The notes: generated by a model not told the origin, from the sequence alone. Shown: positions 48,178-57,254, counted from the stretch's first letter. The stretch is 64,000 bases of DNA from Bryobacterales bacterium (GCA_019261985.1 JAFAQY010000027.1:1-64000), one strand, 5' to 3'. Numbers and translations are program-made.

Positions 48178-48924
48178 ATGAGCGCTATTTATATCTTGTG
48201 GCTGCGGCAGATCAAGCGTTATGTGCGTTCGAAACCGCGTATTATTGCATCGCTGGGCCAGCCGCTGCTGTTTCTGCTGGCGCTGGGGTTCGGATTTGGG
48301 CCGATCTTCCAGCGAGCCGGACAAGGAAACTACATTCAGTTTCTCGCGCCAGGTGTGATCGGCATGACGATTCTGTTCACCGCGATTTTTTCCGGCATCG
48401 AGTTGATTTGGGACCGGCAGTTCGGGTTTCTCAAAGAGACGCTGGTCGCGCCGGTGCCGCGCGTGGTGATCATGATCGGCCGCACTCTGGGAGGGGCGAC
48501 GGTCGCGCTGATTCAGGGCTTCATTGTTGTTTTGATTTGTTTCGCGGCCGGTTTCCGGGTCACGAGCTTCGCCACGCTGCCATATGCGGTATTGGTGATG
48601 ATCCTGATTGCGGTGATGTTCACGGCGCTGGGCACTGCGATCGCTTCAGTGCTGTCGGATTTCCAGGGTTTTCAGTTGGTGATGAACTTTCTGGTGATGC
48701 CGATCTTCTTCCTGTCGGGCGCGTTGTTTCCATTGACGAACCTGCCCAAAGTTCTCGATTTCATCGCGAGCATCGATCCGCTATCGTATGGAGTGGATGG
48801 TTTGCGCAGCGCGTTAATCGGTCTGCCGCATTTTGGGCTGGCGCTGGATTTGGTGGTGCTGTCGATCATCGCTGCGGCGTTGTTGGCCGTGGGTGGACAT
48901 TTGTTTTCGAGGATTCAACTGTAG
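48178..48924 (+). CDS. ABC-2 type exporter permease (DrrB-like)
   Basis: 248 residues with six TM segments. An N-terminal amphipathic stretch leads into PRIIASLGQPLLFLLALGFG, followed by the ABC-2 signature region FLVMPIFFLSGALFPLTNLP and DPLSYGVDGLRSALIG. It forms a homodimer with two copies of the ATPase encoded upstream. The substrate is unknown. Confidence 0.9.
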   Translation: MSAIYILWLRQIKRYVRSKPRIIASLGQPLLFLLALGFGFGPIFQRAGQGNYIQFLAPGVIGMTILFTAIFSGIELIWDRQFGFLKETLVAPVPRVVIMIGRTLGGATVALIQGFIVVLICFAAGFRVTSFATLPYAVLVMILIAVMFTALGTAIASVLSDFQGFQLVMNFLVMPIFFLSGALFPLTNLPKVLDFIASIDPLSYGVDGLRSALIGLPHFGLALDLVVLSIIAAALLAVGGHLFSRIQL

Positions 48925-48956
48925 CGAAAAGCTGTGGCGCCTCTTGAGAAAGCGTT

Positions 48957-48982
48957 TCGCGCTAAGACGCAAAGATCGCAAA
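48957..48982. repeat. Short CGCAAAG-type direct repeat
   Basis: TTTCGCGCTAAGACGCAAAG followed by ATCGCAAAG: near-repeats of the word CGCAAAG/CGCTAAG at about ten-base spacing. Similar words occur as dispersed intergenic filler in several phyla. The rest of 48925-49100 shows nothing recognisable. Confidence 0.4.
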
Positions 48983-49102
48983 GTCTATTCAGACCTTTGT
49001 TTGCCTGCTCGGTTTCCCTGTGCCTGCCCAGGTAGCGCGGCCGTTTTATGCGGCGGATAGGGGAGCGTTTGCTGCTCTGATTGGGAAATAGGCAATCTGA
49101 GT

Positions 49103-49128
49103 GGACAAGCTGAAGCTTGTCCTACCTG
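49103..49128. repeat. TRAA-loop hairpin element overlapping a stop codon
   Basis: Perfect palindrome GGACAAGC-TGAA-GCTTGTCC (49103-49122) followed by TACCTG. The CTA at 49122-49124 is the TAG stop of the minus-strand gene that ends here, so the element supplies its stop and lies directly downstream. The same 20 bases open the tandem array at 34513. Confidence 0.75.
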
Positions 49129-50228
49129 GTGCGCGTAAAGCGATAGTCGCCGGAGACGTGTTTTACAAAAAGCTGGGTGACGGGATCGGCTTTGGTGAAC
49201 TCGACGCCGAGGCCGTACAGGCCGGAAAAAGACGTTTGCGATTGTGCGGTCAAGGGAGTCTTTCCGCGCCCGTCCATGTCGCCGAAGAGAGTATCGCCGG
49301 ATAGAGAAATTTCAACCACGCGCGGCGCCAGCCGCCATAGTTTCGGCTGTTCCTTATACACGCCTACGTACTTCGCGAGAATTTCCGGCGCGACCTTTAC
49401 TTCGAGCTTTTTCTCATCGGAAGCTTTGCCAACCCAATGCTGGAGCGCGCTGCTTGCATTCTCACCGCAGACCCATTCGATCATCTCGGTATCGGGCGCG
49501 AGTTCCGCGCGGACCTTTACGGTCCACGGCTTCGCGTAGACGGACGGATCCGTGAATGTGACTTCTATATCGAGATTACCGAAATCGCGGCGGCGGTAGC
49601 GCTCGGTGATGCGTAGGTTTTCGGAATGCGGATGGCCGTCGTGATCGAGCCAAGTGCGATCGTTGAAGCCGAAGCTTTCGACCACCAGCGTTTCGCCTTC
49701 CCAGCGGCCGACCGAGTAGCCCATCCAGCTCGGATTCGGCGCTGCTTCCAGGGTGCGGCCATCCATGAAGATTTGCCGATAGGTGAGATCAGGGTTGAGG
49801 ATCAGGATTAGCGACGGAGTCTGGATGATTTTCATCATCTCGGCTCCGGTACTATCGGCGGAGGTGGTGTAGCCGGGGCCGAGCGGGAGGCAGAGGACGT
49901 TCATGTAATCCTTGCCGAGGGATTCCTTGCGCTGCGCAACTAGGGCTTCCGCCCAAGGCTGGACTTCGCCGGGCTGCAGGTCGGCGGCAATATTGCGGGC
50001 ATACTTGGGCGAGATGCGATACCAGAGGCCGGAGAGATCGGGCCGGTCATCGGCTGTGCGCGGGGCGGTCGCGGAGAGATCGGGTTTGCCGTTGGAGGTG
50101 CGGGGGATGCCGGGGGTTGGGCGGTTGAGCCATTGTGCGGCGAGTGGAATCGTAAATACCATCGCCAGCATCAGGACGCGTGCAGGCGGCTTGGCAAGCC
50201 GCCGCAGATTTGGCAATCTGCCCCACAT
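49122..50228 (-). CDS. Exported protein sharing the unnamed domain of the 29252 gene
   Basis: 368 residues if it starts at the ATG at 50228, one base after the TAG of the MBL-fold gene. Residues 1-17 (MWGRLPNLRRLAKPPAR) are the translation of a dispersed repeat. The hydrophobic signal LMLAMVFTIPLAAQ follows, so an ATG at 50171 or 50159 would give a normal signal peptide. The body repeats GKPDLS/RPDLSGLW words, then matches the 29252 protein: RQIFMDGRTLEA, GRWEGETLVVESFGFNDRTWL, LRITERYRRRDF, EWVCGEN. A C-terminal 80 residues are extra. Function unknown. Confidence 0.7.
   Translation of the reverse strand: MWGRLPNLRRLAKPPARVLMLAMVFTIPLAAQWLNRPTPGIPRTSNGKPDLSATAPRTADDRPDLSGLWYRISPKYARNIAADLQPGEVQPWAEALVAQRKESLGKDYMNVLCLPLGPGYTTSADSTGAEMMKIIQTPSLILILNPDLTYRQIFMDGRTLEAAPNPSWMGYSVGRWEGETLVVESFGFNDRTWLDHDGHPHSENLRITERYRRRDFGNLDIEVTFTDPSVYAKPWTVKVRAELAPDTEMIEWVCGENASSALQHWVGKASDEKKLEVKVAPEILAKYVGVYKEQPKLWRLAPRVVEISLSGDTLFGDMDGRGKTPLTAQSQTSFSGLYGLGVEFTKADPVTQLFVKHVSGDYRFTRTR
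50185..50227 (+). repeat. Dispersed two-hairpin element, GGC-loop type, within a gene start
   Basis: GGCGGCTTG-G-CAAGCCGCC (50185-50203), then CAGATT-TGGC-AATCTG (50205-50220) and the tail CCCCACA (50221-50227). It ends two bases before the MBL gene's stop and covers the first codons of the next gene. Confidence 0.8.
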
Positions 50229-50229
50229 A

Positions 50230-51138
50230 CTATTTCTCGTCGAGCCAGGTGTAGAGGCGGCGCATGCCGCGGATATCCGCGCCCGGGCCTTGAATTTGTG
50301 GGAACGCTTTGGCATGCGCGGTAAGATCGACGCGCTTGGCGGCATCGTCGGCTGAGACGCCTTGCTTTTTGAGAGCTGTTCCTTGCTTGACCAGGTCGCT
50401 GAGATAAGCCTGGAATGCGGTGATGAGGCCCTTATCGCTGAAGGGAGCGCCGTGGCCGGGCAGGACGGTGGCGAAATCCAACTTTTTGAGGTTCTCGAGC
50501 GTGGTCACCCATTCATCGAAGTATGCGTCGCCCATATAGGCGAGACGGCTTTCCATAAGATCGCCAGTGGCGACGATGCGTTCTCGCGGCAGGAAGACGA
50601 CGGTGTCGCCCGCCGTGTGGCCGCGGCCGAGGAACAGCAACTGGATTTCGCGCGGGCCTTTGTTGAGGATCATTTTCGACGAATATGTCACATTCGGTGG
50701 AGTGGGTTTGATGGTGTCCCGTTCCGCAGCGGGCATCCGCGCCTGCGAGGTGATGAACGGCTCGCGGTGAAGCACGTCGAAATCGAGAATGGCGTGACGG
50801 ACGAATTCGTGGCCGATGATGTCGACATCGGGAGGAAAGACCGAGTTGCCGTCGGTGTGATCGTAGTGGAAATGGGTGTTGACGACGTAGCGAATGGGCT
50901 TGCTCGTCAATGTCTTGACGTCTGCGATGAAGGCGCGTGCGGCGGTGGGGGTGGTTCCATCGTCGACGAGCAGAACATCGGCGTCGTTCACGACGACTAC
51001 GTTGTTGCTGCCACCTCCTCCGGTGGCATAGTAGATGCCGTCTGCGATCTTTTCGAATTTGTATGTCTTGCCCTGGGTGACAGGATAAGTTTGCGCGGCG
51101 GCGCAAGCGGCGGCTGCGAGGAGGGCGAGGGCTCTCAT
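50230..51138 (-). CDS. Exported metallo-beta-lactamase-fold hydrolase
   Basis: 302 residues. Signal peptide MRALALLAAAACAAAQ. Zinc motif THFHYDHTDGN (HxHxDH-like: H-x-H-x-D-H), later His in FLGRGHTAGDTVV, Asp in VATGDLMESR and His in VLPGHGAP complete a two-metal site. The group includes subclass B3-like lactamases, lactonases and many uncharacterised periplasmic hydrolases; nothing points to antibiotic hydrolysis here. The next gene begins one base after its stop. Confidence 0.85.
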   Translation of the reverse strand: MRALALLAAAACAAAQTYPVTQGKTYKFEKIADGIYYATGGGGSNNVVVVNDADVLLVDDGTTPTAARAFIADVKTLTSKPIRYVVNTHFHYDHTDGNSVFPPDVDIIGHEFVRHAILDFDVLHREPFITSQARMPAAERDTIKPTPPNVTYSSKMILNKGPREIQLLFLGRGHTAGDTVVFLPRERIVATGDLMESRLAYMGDAYFDEWVTTLENLKKLDFATVLPGHGAPFSDKGLITAFQAYLSDLVKQGTALKKQGVSADDAAKRVDLTAHAKAFPQIQGPGADIRGMRRLYTWLDEK

Positions 51139-51209
51139 CAGGCCTCCTTTCGAGGTTTCAGCCAGATTATATGGTGGGATTCAGGCGCCGCGCAACCGGA
51201 GTTACTGGG

Positions 51210-52139
51210 TCACCGCGCGGCGGCGCGGCGGCTCTTCGGCGTGGCGCCGGCAGGCATCAGTAATTGTTCGATCTGCTGCTCGGGGAGCGAAAGAGACACA
51301 GTTGCGGTAGAACCGTTCACGTTGAAGCTCGCACCTTGCAGTAAGGTTGCGGCGTTGGTGGCTCCAGCGTTCTGCCCGCCGTTGGACTGAACCATGGTGA
51401 CGAGGAATTTGCCGATATCGACGAGCGCTTGCGCATCTTGGGGCGATCGGGCAACGAGAGCGAGACCGACTGTTACTCCGGTGGAGGCGAACTTAACTCC
51501 GCCCGAGGTCTGTTGAATCGATTGGAAGGCATTGGCCAAATTTCCGATTCCCTGGTTCGGCGCCTTTCCGGAAAAGTAGGCTGCAGGAGATTCGGAGGCT
51601 ACGAACCAAATGTCATTCACCGCGCTCACTTGAATGGCCTGTTGGGCCAGCGGTGCGGAATAAACCGCGCCGGCGATGTACCGGTCAATAGCGGCCTTGA
51701 CCGAGGCGACATCCCCAAGCAGCGCAGTGGTGTTGTCGAGGAAAGCGACGGCGCCGGTTTGGCTAGCACCGTTTCCGCTGAGGATTTGAATGCCGCGATA
51801 ATTTGTGGAAACCGCTCCTGCCTGAATGGCTGCATACGAGATCAGTGAAGGTTGGAAGGTACCACGGCCGATGACGAGGCCGCTCTGTGTTCCCGGACTA
51901 GCGGCAACGATTTCATGCAGGTCGCGGCGCGGATCAAAGCCAGTGGAACCGATTATTTGATTCAAGCCGGGATCCAGTTGAATTTGCGAAATCACATACT
52001 GGCCGAAGGGCGAGGAACGGACGGCATCGGCCTGGACGCCAGTGATGGCCTGGGCGTCGGGCATGACCAGATTCAGGAGCCCGGAGTTGACTCCGGCGAA
52101 TAAAGGAGCGGCGGCGATTATGAAAGAGAAGAGCTTCAT
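51210..52139 (-). CDS. Hypothetical exported protein
   Basis: 309 residues from the ATG at 52139. Signal peptide MKLFSFIIAAAPLFAGVNSG. Recognisable features are LNLVMPDAQAITGVQADAVR and VAFLDNTTALLGDVASVKAAIDR, the latter like a phrase common in exported Acidobacteriota and Planctomycetes proteins that report protein levels (DUF3352-like). Ala/Gln-rich throughout, with no catalytic motif. The C-terminus is basic (KSRRAAAR). Confidence 0.6.
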   Translation of the reverse strand: MKLFSFIIAAAPLFAGVNSGLLNLVMPDAQAITGVQADAVRSSPFGQYVISQIQLDPGLNQIIGSTGFDPRRDLHEIVAASPGTQSGLVIGRGTFQPSLISYAAIQAGAVSTNYRGIQILSGNGASQTGAVAFLDNTTALLGDVASVKAAIDRYIAGAVYSAPLAQQAIQVSAVNDIWFVASESPAAYFSGKAPNQGIGNLANAFQSIQQTSGGVKFASTGVTVGLALVARSPQDAQALVDIGKFLVTMVQSNGGQNAGATNAATLLQGASFNVNGSTATVSLSLPEQQIEQLLMPAGATPKSRRAAAR

Positions 52140-52197
52140 GCTAGTCCTCATGCCCATTCTACGAACTACGGGCCCCCGGAGTTCCAGGAAAGAGTAC

Positions 52198-52893
52198 TTA
52201 ATTCAGGGACGCTTCGAGCAGGACGTTGGCGTCGATTTCGATTTGTCCGGACATGATCGGAGTGGCAGGGGCGGCCGCGCCAGCGGCGGCTATCACGGGG
52301 ACCACAGGCTGCGCCGTGCTGTTTTCCTGGATTAATACGATGGTACCCACGGTCCTGCCTAAAGCCGTGGCCATGGCATTGGCGTGCGCTTTCGCGGTGG
52401 TAGCGGCTTGTTGGAGCGCCTGACTGCGCGAAGGCTCGGGATCCTTGAGGCTGAAACGAACGCCTCCTACGGAAGTTGCGCCGGCTTGAACCGCGGTGTC
52501 GATGACCGAGCCTACGGTGGTAACTGAGCTTAATGTCACCTCGACGGTATTGCTGGCGCTGTAATCGAGCAAGGTAGGCGTGGCGGCGTTCGGCGGGTAC
52601 ATGAAGTTCGGAGTGATCGAATAATTGACGGTTTTGATGTTGGCGCCACTGCCAAGCAGCTGAGTGAGGGCGGAGAGCACGGAGGCGGTTTGGGTCGCGT
52701 TTTGAGAGGCGGCGGCCTGGGCGGTAGTGGCTCTTGTGGTCACGGTGGCATCCACGATGGCTTGATCGGGCTGGACGAAAACACTCGCGGTACCCGTTGC
52801 GCGAACGGCGGGAGTCGCGTTCGCGGGAATCTGGGCGGGCGAAATAGCGGGCGCGAGGACGTACAGAACCGAGAGAAGGATGGGTTTCTTCAT
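52198..52893 (-). CDS. SIMPL (DUF541) domain exported protein
   Basis: 231 residues from the ATG at 52893. Signal peptide ends near AISPAQIPA. The DUF541 core is clear: VRATGTASVFVQPDQAIVDA, GANIKTVNYSITPNF, YSASNTVEVTLSSV, and VGGVRFSLKDPEPSRSQALQ with the following alanine-rich helix. Family members (E. coli YggE) are periplasmic, linked to oxidative stress, mechanism unknown. It is divergent from the PAP2 gene, 34 bases apart. Confidence 0.85.
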   Translation of the reverse strand: MKKPILLSVLYVLAPAISPAQIPANATPAVRATGTASVFVQPDQAIVDATVTTRATTAQAAASQNATQTASVLSALTQLLGSGANIKTVNYSITPNFMYPPNAATPTLLDYSASNTVEVTLSSVTTVGSVIDTAVQAGATSVGGVRFSLKDPEPSRSQALQQAATTAKAHANAMATALGRTVGTIVLIQENSTAQPVVPVIAAAGAAAPATPIMSGQIEIDANVLLEASLN

Positions 52894-52927
52894 GGACGGG
52901 CTCCTTTGCCCATTATGATGGGAACAC

Positions 52928-53770
52928 GTGCCGCGGTTCCGGTTCTCTGAGTGGCTGGCCATCGGTTATTTCCTGTATGTGGCGGCCATTGCTCCCTTCT
53001 TTGTTCGCGCGCCTTGGCGGCCGCTGGTGCTTGCGGCCGCAATCGCCGGTCTGTTTTGGCTGGCGGCGCTGTGCAGACCTGTGGTTCGCGATTTTGCGCC
53101 GTTGGCGGCGGCTTTGGTTGCCTACAGGGAAATGGAATGGTTTACTCCAGCCGTGCAGGACCATCACTTGGAACGTGTGTGGGTACTGTGGGACCGGGTG
53201 CTGCTGGACCAATACGGATTGCGCGCGGCGATTGAGAGCGCCGGACGCGTGTTGCCGGAATTCCTGGAGCTTTGCTACGTGCTGGTTTACGCGGTCGCGC
53301 CGATCGCTGTATGGGTGCTTTATGCGAACGGAAAAGGGTTGCGCGCTCGGCAGTTTTGGGTGGCTTATTTGGCTGCGACGCTGGGAGCCTATGCGTTGTT
53401 CCCGTATTTCCCTTCCGAGCCTCCGCGTATTGTTTTCCCGGGCTTGGACATGCCTCATGTCGAGGCTATGGTGCGAAACGTGAACATGATGATTCTCGGC
53501 GGATATGGGATTCATTCGAGTGTTTTTCCGAGCGCGCATGTGTCGAGCGCATTTTCGGCGGCTTGGGCGCTGCTTGTGATTCTGCCGGAGAAGCGCTGGA
53601 TTGGATGTAGCTTCGCCGGTTACGCCGTGTGCGTGGCCATCGCGACGGTTTATGGCCGTTATCATTACGGCGCGGATGCGCTGGCGGGTTTTGCGGTGAG
53701 TTTGGTGGCGTTTCCGGCACTTTGGGTGGCAGGGGCGGCTAATGGCGGACTGAAGTCCGCCGCAGGCTAA
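52928..53770 (+). CDS. PAP2-superfamily membrane phosphatase/transferase
   Basis: 280 residues from a GTG at 52928, with six or so membrane segments. The acid-phosphatase motifs are VFPSAHVSSAF (PSxH) and VYGRYHYGADALAGF (GRxHxxxD). The layout resembles the inositolphosphotransferase (Aur1/Ipt1-like) PAP2_3 group, so lipid head-group chemistry is likely. The last ten residues (NGGLKSAAG and stop) are encoded by a dispersed repeat, so the native C-terminus may have been replaced. Confidence 0.8.
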   Translation: MPRFRFSEWLAIGYFLYVAAIAPFFVRAPWRPLVLAAAIAGLFWLAALCRPVVRDFAPLAAALVAYREMEWFTPAVQDHHLERVWVLWDRVLLDQYGLRAAIESAGRVLPEFLELCYVLVYAVAPIAVWVLYANGKGLRARQFWVAYLAATLGAYALFPYFPSEPPRIVFPGLDMPHVEAMVRNVNMMILGGYGIHSSVFPSAHVSSAFSAAWALLVILPEKRWIGCSFAGYAVCVAIATVYGRYHYGADALAGFAVSLVAFPALWVAGAANGGLKSAAG

Positions 53771-53794
53771 AGCCCGGCTAAAGCCTGCCCCACA
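53744..53794 (+). repeat. Dispersed element, TRAA-loop type, overlapping the PAP2 stop
   Basis: GGCGGAC-TGAA-GTCCGCC (53744-53761), then CAGGCTAAAGCC, CGGCTAAAGCCTG and the tail CCCCACA. The PAP2 stop TAA is the TAA of the first GGCTAAAGCC unit. Confidence 0.8.
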
Positions 53795-53800
53795 TGAAGG

Positions 53801-53880
53801 CTGCAGAACAGTGTGGAGGCTTGCAGAACAGTGTGGAGGCTTGCAGAGCAGTGCGGAGGCTTGCAGAACAGTGCGAAGGC
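53801..53880. repeat. Four tandem 20-base units
   Basis: Units at 53801, 53821, 53841 and 53861 are variants of YTGCAGARCAGTGYGRAGGC. A degenerate fifth follows. It sits between the PAP2-associated element and the ABC ATPase gene, within about 60 bases of its start. The rest of 53881-53936 shows nothing. Confidence 0.8.
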
Positions 53881-53936
53881 TGCAAGACGCCGTGACCGCT
53901 GCAAAATCACGGGAAGGCTGTCGCGGATGCTGAATA

Positions 53937-54659
53937 ATGGGAGTAGTGGCGATCCTGGAAGTACGCAATCTCACCAAGGTCATCGATACCGGGACGCATC
54001 GAGTGGAGATCTTGCGCGGGATCGATTTCGAAGTGCCAGCGGGCCAGTTTGTGGCCATAATGGGGGCCTCGGGCAGTGGAAAAAGTACGCTGCTTGGACT
54101 GCTGGCCGGGCTGGACACACCGAGTTCTGGAACAATCGTCCTCGACGGTACCGATATCACGGGCCTGGACGAGGACGCGCTGGCGCTGGTTCGCGGACGA
54201 AAGATCGGGTTCGTTTTTCAAAGCTATCAGCTGATTCCGACGCTCACGGCGGAAGAAAACGTTTTGCTGCCGTATGAGCTATTGGGCGGCGACGTAAAAT
54301 CGGGAATCGCGCGCGCGCGGAAATTGCTGGAGAGCGTTGGACTCGGGGACCGGTTGGATCACTGTCCAATCCAGCTCTCGGGCGGGGAGCAACAGCGAGT
54401 TGCGTTGGCACGCGCTTTTATGGCTAAGCCTCCGGTCCTTATGGCGGACGAACCTACGGGGAATCTGGACAGCGTGAATGGGCAGCATGTGCTGGATCTG
54501 CTGCTAAGTCTCAACCGTAGCGAAAACACGACGCTGATTCTGGTGACGCACGATCAGATGCTGGCCTCGCGCGCGGATCGGATCGTGATGCTGCGGGACG
54601 GCGCGATCGTGGCGGATGAGATTCGCCAGGCTGCGCCGGTGGGACGCGAATCGGAATGA
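53937..54659 (+). CDS. ABC transporter ATPase (YbbA/LolD-like)
   Basis: 240 residues. Walker A MGASGSGKST, signature LSGGEQQRVALARAF, Walker B VLMADEPTGNLDS and H-loop LVTHDQML. It is of the MacB/LolD/YbbA group that energises FtsX-type permeases. Its TGA overlaps the ATG of exactly such a permease. It probably moves envelope lipids or peptides, or drives mechanotransmission rather than transport. Confidence 0.92.
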   Translation: MGVVAILEVRNLTKVIDTGTHRVEILRGIDFEVPAGQFVAIMGASGSGKSTLLGLLAGLDTPSSGTIVLDGTDITGLDEDALALVRGRKIGFVFQSYQLIPTLTAEENVLLPYELLGGDVKSGIARARKLLESVGLGDRLDHCPIQLSGGEQQRVALARAFMAKPPVLMADEPTGNLDSVNGQHVLDLLLSLNRSENTTLILVTHDQMLASRADRIVMLRDGAIVADEIRQAAPVGRESE

Positions 54660-57214
54660 AATTATCTCTAGCAACGGCTGCACGGATCGCGTGGCGGGAA
54701 ACGCGATCTTCGATGTTGAAGTTCGTGTTCGTGGTGCTGGGCGTCGCGGCGGGAGTAGGCGCTTTGTCTGGGGTGCGAGGATTCAGCCAGAGCTTCGAGT
54801 CCATGCTGACGCGCGAGGCGCGCACGGTAATGGCGGCCGATGTCACCGCGCGGCAGTTTGTTTTGCCCGATGCTTCGCAGACTGAGCAACTAGACGCACT
54901 CGCGGCGCGAGGAGTGGAGCGGACGCTAATTACGGAAACGGTTTCGATGGCCTCGGCCGCTCGGGGCGCGGCGGATGCTCCACCGGTGCTCGTGTCGATT
55001 AAAGCCGTCGACCCTTCGAGATATCCATACTACGGAACAGTCACGCTGAATCCCGCGATGCCGCTGAATGAAGCGCTGAGACCTGACACTCTCGTGGCGG
55101 GAGAAGACGTCCTGATCCGGCTAAAGGTGAAAATTGGGGATTTGGTCCGGGTGGGCGGGCAGGATTATCGCGTGGCCGCAACCGTGGTATCAGAGCCCGA
55201 CCGTATGTCCGGCAGCTTGAACATCGGCCTTCGCATGATGATGTCCCGGGAGGCGTTCGAGCGGACCGGGCTAATGCAGATCGGCAGCCGCGCGGCGCAG
55301 AGAGTTCTATTCAAGCTCGAGCCGGGCGCGCCGCCGGTGGAGCAAGTGCGCGCGGCGGTTAAGCGGGCACTACCGGATTCTTCCGTCGCGGATTTCCGGC
55401 AATCCCACCCGATTATTACGAATGGACTAGACCGCGCGACGGTTTTCCTCAGCCTGGTGAGCTTGATTGCGTTGATTGTCGGCGCGATCGGCGTTGGTAT
55501 GGCAATGCATGCTCACCTGCAGCAGAAGATGGATCATATTGCCGTGATGAAATCGCTGGGCGGGACGTCGCGGGAGATCATGCGCATTTACGTTTTGCAG
55601 ACGTTGATGCTGGGCTTGGCTGGAGGCATCGCCGGCGTGCTGGTCGGGCGCGGCGTAGAGCAAGTTTTCCCCGCGTTGATCAGTAAGCTATTCGCGATCG
55701 ATACTCACATGAGCTGGCACATCGCGGCTTCTTTTCAGGGAATCGCCGTTGGTGTGCTGACGACTCTTCTATTCACGCTGCCTCCGCTGCTGGCGATTCG
55801 GAGCGTGCGGCCGGCTTTGATTTTGCGGCGGGATATGCCCGAGGCGCGGCTCCCATGGAAGCGGCGCCTGATCGATAACCGCGGGTCGATTGCCGCAGGC
55901 GTTGCGATCGTGGCGGGGATAAGCGGAATTGCAGCGTGGCTGGCGGAGTCGCCTAAAGTGGGTGCGTATTTCGCGGGCGGTCTGGTGGTGAGTCTGGTGG
56001 TGCTGGCAGCAGTGGCAGCGGTTTTGTTGCGGATGCTGCGGGAGTTCGTGCGGCGGTCGCCTTGGAGAGTGGCTGCGCTGACGCGACAAGGATTGGCGAA
56101 TTTGTATCGTCAGGGAAACCAGGCGCAGGCGATTTTGGTGGCGCTTGGGCTAGGCGTCATGTTTACGTTGAGCGTGTATCTGGTGCAGAGGTCACTTGTG
56201 AAGGAGATTATCGCGACGGCGCCTCCGGATATGCCGAACGTTTTTTTGGTTGGCGTGACCGCGGCGCAGACGGAGCCGTTGAAGGCGCTGATCGAGAAAC
56301 AGCCGGGCGTGCTGGATAAACCAGTGCTGGGTCCGAGCGTCTCCGCGCGGATTGTAAGTATCGATGGCGCGCCGATTTCCGATCGCAACTTGCGTGGAGT
56401 GGGGCGGCGGTTTACGAATACTCGCTCGATGACATGGGAGGAGTTGAAGCCGCCGGATATTCGCATTGTGCGCGGCTCGTGGTGGCCAAAGGGCACGACG
56501 GAACCGGTGCTTTCGGTGGATGACGAGGCGGCCCGGACGCTGCAGATTCAGCCGGGGTCGGTCATCGAAATGACTGCGAGCGGACGGACGATTCACGCGC
56601 GGGTTGCGGCGGTCCATGAACTTCAAGCAATGCGCGCGACGCCCTCGGCGGAGTTCATTTTCAACCGAGAAGCGTTAGAGGGTTTGCCAGTGGTGTTTTA
56701 TGGCGGCGTGCGGATGCACCCAGCGGCGGTGGGAGCGTTACAGCGGGCCGTATTCGAAAAATATCCGACGATTACGGTGGTAAACATCGCCGATGCTTTA
56801 GCGATCGCGCAGCAAGTAATCGATCAGATTGCGCTCGTGATCCGCTTCCTTTCGGGTTTTGCGATTCTGGCCGGCGCGATTATTCTGGCAGCCAGCGTTG
56901 CCGGGACTCGTTTCCGGCGTGTCCGCGAGGTTGTGATTCTGAAGACGCTAGGGGCTACGCGCCGGCATGTGCGGAAGATATTTTCGATCGAATTTCTGAC
57001 GTTAGGCGCGGTTGCAGGCCTGCTTGGATCGCTTTTGGCCGCCGGGTTTTCGAGCCTGTTACTCAAACGCCTTTTGGACGCGAAATTCCAGTTCGACCCT
57101 TGGGCGACGCTGGTGGCGGTCGCAGCGACCGCGCTGCTGGCGAATGCATCGGGGTGGCTGGCGAGCTTCAGAATCCTTCAGCAGAAGCCCTTAGAAGTGC
57201 TACGGGAGGAGTGA
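54656..57214 (+). CDS. FtsX-type ABC permease, large YbbP-like
   Basis: 852 residues with two FtsX domains. TM1 (FVFVVLGVAAGVGALSGVRG) precedes a periplasmic domain of about 220 residues. Three TM segments follow at about 255-390 (VSLIALIVGAIGVGMAMHAH), then a middle pair and a second periplasmic domain, then three C-terminal TM segments (FLSGFAILAGAIILAASVAG). This ten-TM layout is that of YbbP and related lipid-handling systems. It is translated with its ATPase via the ATGA overlap. Confidence 0.87.
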   Translation: MKLSLATAARIAWRETRSSMLKFVFVVLGVAAGVGALSGVRGFSQSFESMLTREARTVMAADVTARQFVLPDASQTEQLDALAARGVERTLITETVSMASAARGAADAPPVLVSIKAVDPSRYPYYGTVTLNPAMPLNEALRPDTLVAGEDVLIRLKVKIGDLVRVGGQDYRVAATVVSEPDRMSGSLNIGLRMMMSREAFERTGLMQIGSRAAQRVLFKLEPGAPPVEQVRAAVKRALPDSSVADFRQSHPIITNGLDRATVFLSLVSLIALIVGAIGVGMAMHAHLQQKMDHIAVMKSLGGTSREIMRIYVLQTLMLGLAGGIAGVLVGRGVEQVFPALISKLFAIDTHMSWHIAASFQGIAVGVLTTLLFTLPPLLAIRSVRPALILRRDMPEARLPWKRRLIDNRGSIAAGVAIVAGISGIAAWLAESPKVGAYFAGGLVVSLVVLAAVAAVLLRMLREFVRRSPWRVAALTRQGLANLYRQGNQAQAILVALGLGVMFTLSVYLVQRSLVKEIIATAPPDMPNVFLVGVTAAQTEPLKALIEKQPGVLDKPVLGPSVSARIVSIDGAPISDRNLRGVGRRFTNTRSMTWEELKPPDIRIVRGSWWPKGTTEPVLSVDDEAARTLQIQPGSVIEMTASGRTIHARVAAVHELQAMRATPSAEFIFNREALEGLPVVFYGGVRMHPAAVGALQRAVFEKYPTITVVNIADALAIAQQVIDQIALVIRFLSGFAILAGAIILAASVAGTRFRRVREVVILKTLGATRRHVRKIFSIEFLTLGAVAGLLGSLLAAGFSSLLLKRLLDAKFQFDPWATLVAVAATALLANASGWLASFRILQQKPLEVLREE

Positions 57215-57254
57215 TGGCGGGTCCGCTCTGGTACCTTGTAATCTGTTCCAACAA

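Noticed and set aside
50230-51138. MBL-fold gene as an antibiotic resistance determinant
   Set aside because: The fold is shared by many hydrolases, and neither neighbours nor sequence motifs point to beta-lactams.
53801-53880. Tandem 20-base units as a CRISPR array
   Set aside because: Units are contiguous with no spacers.
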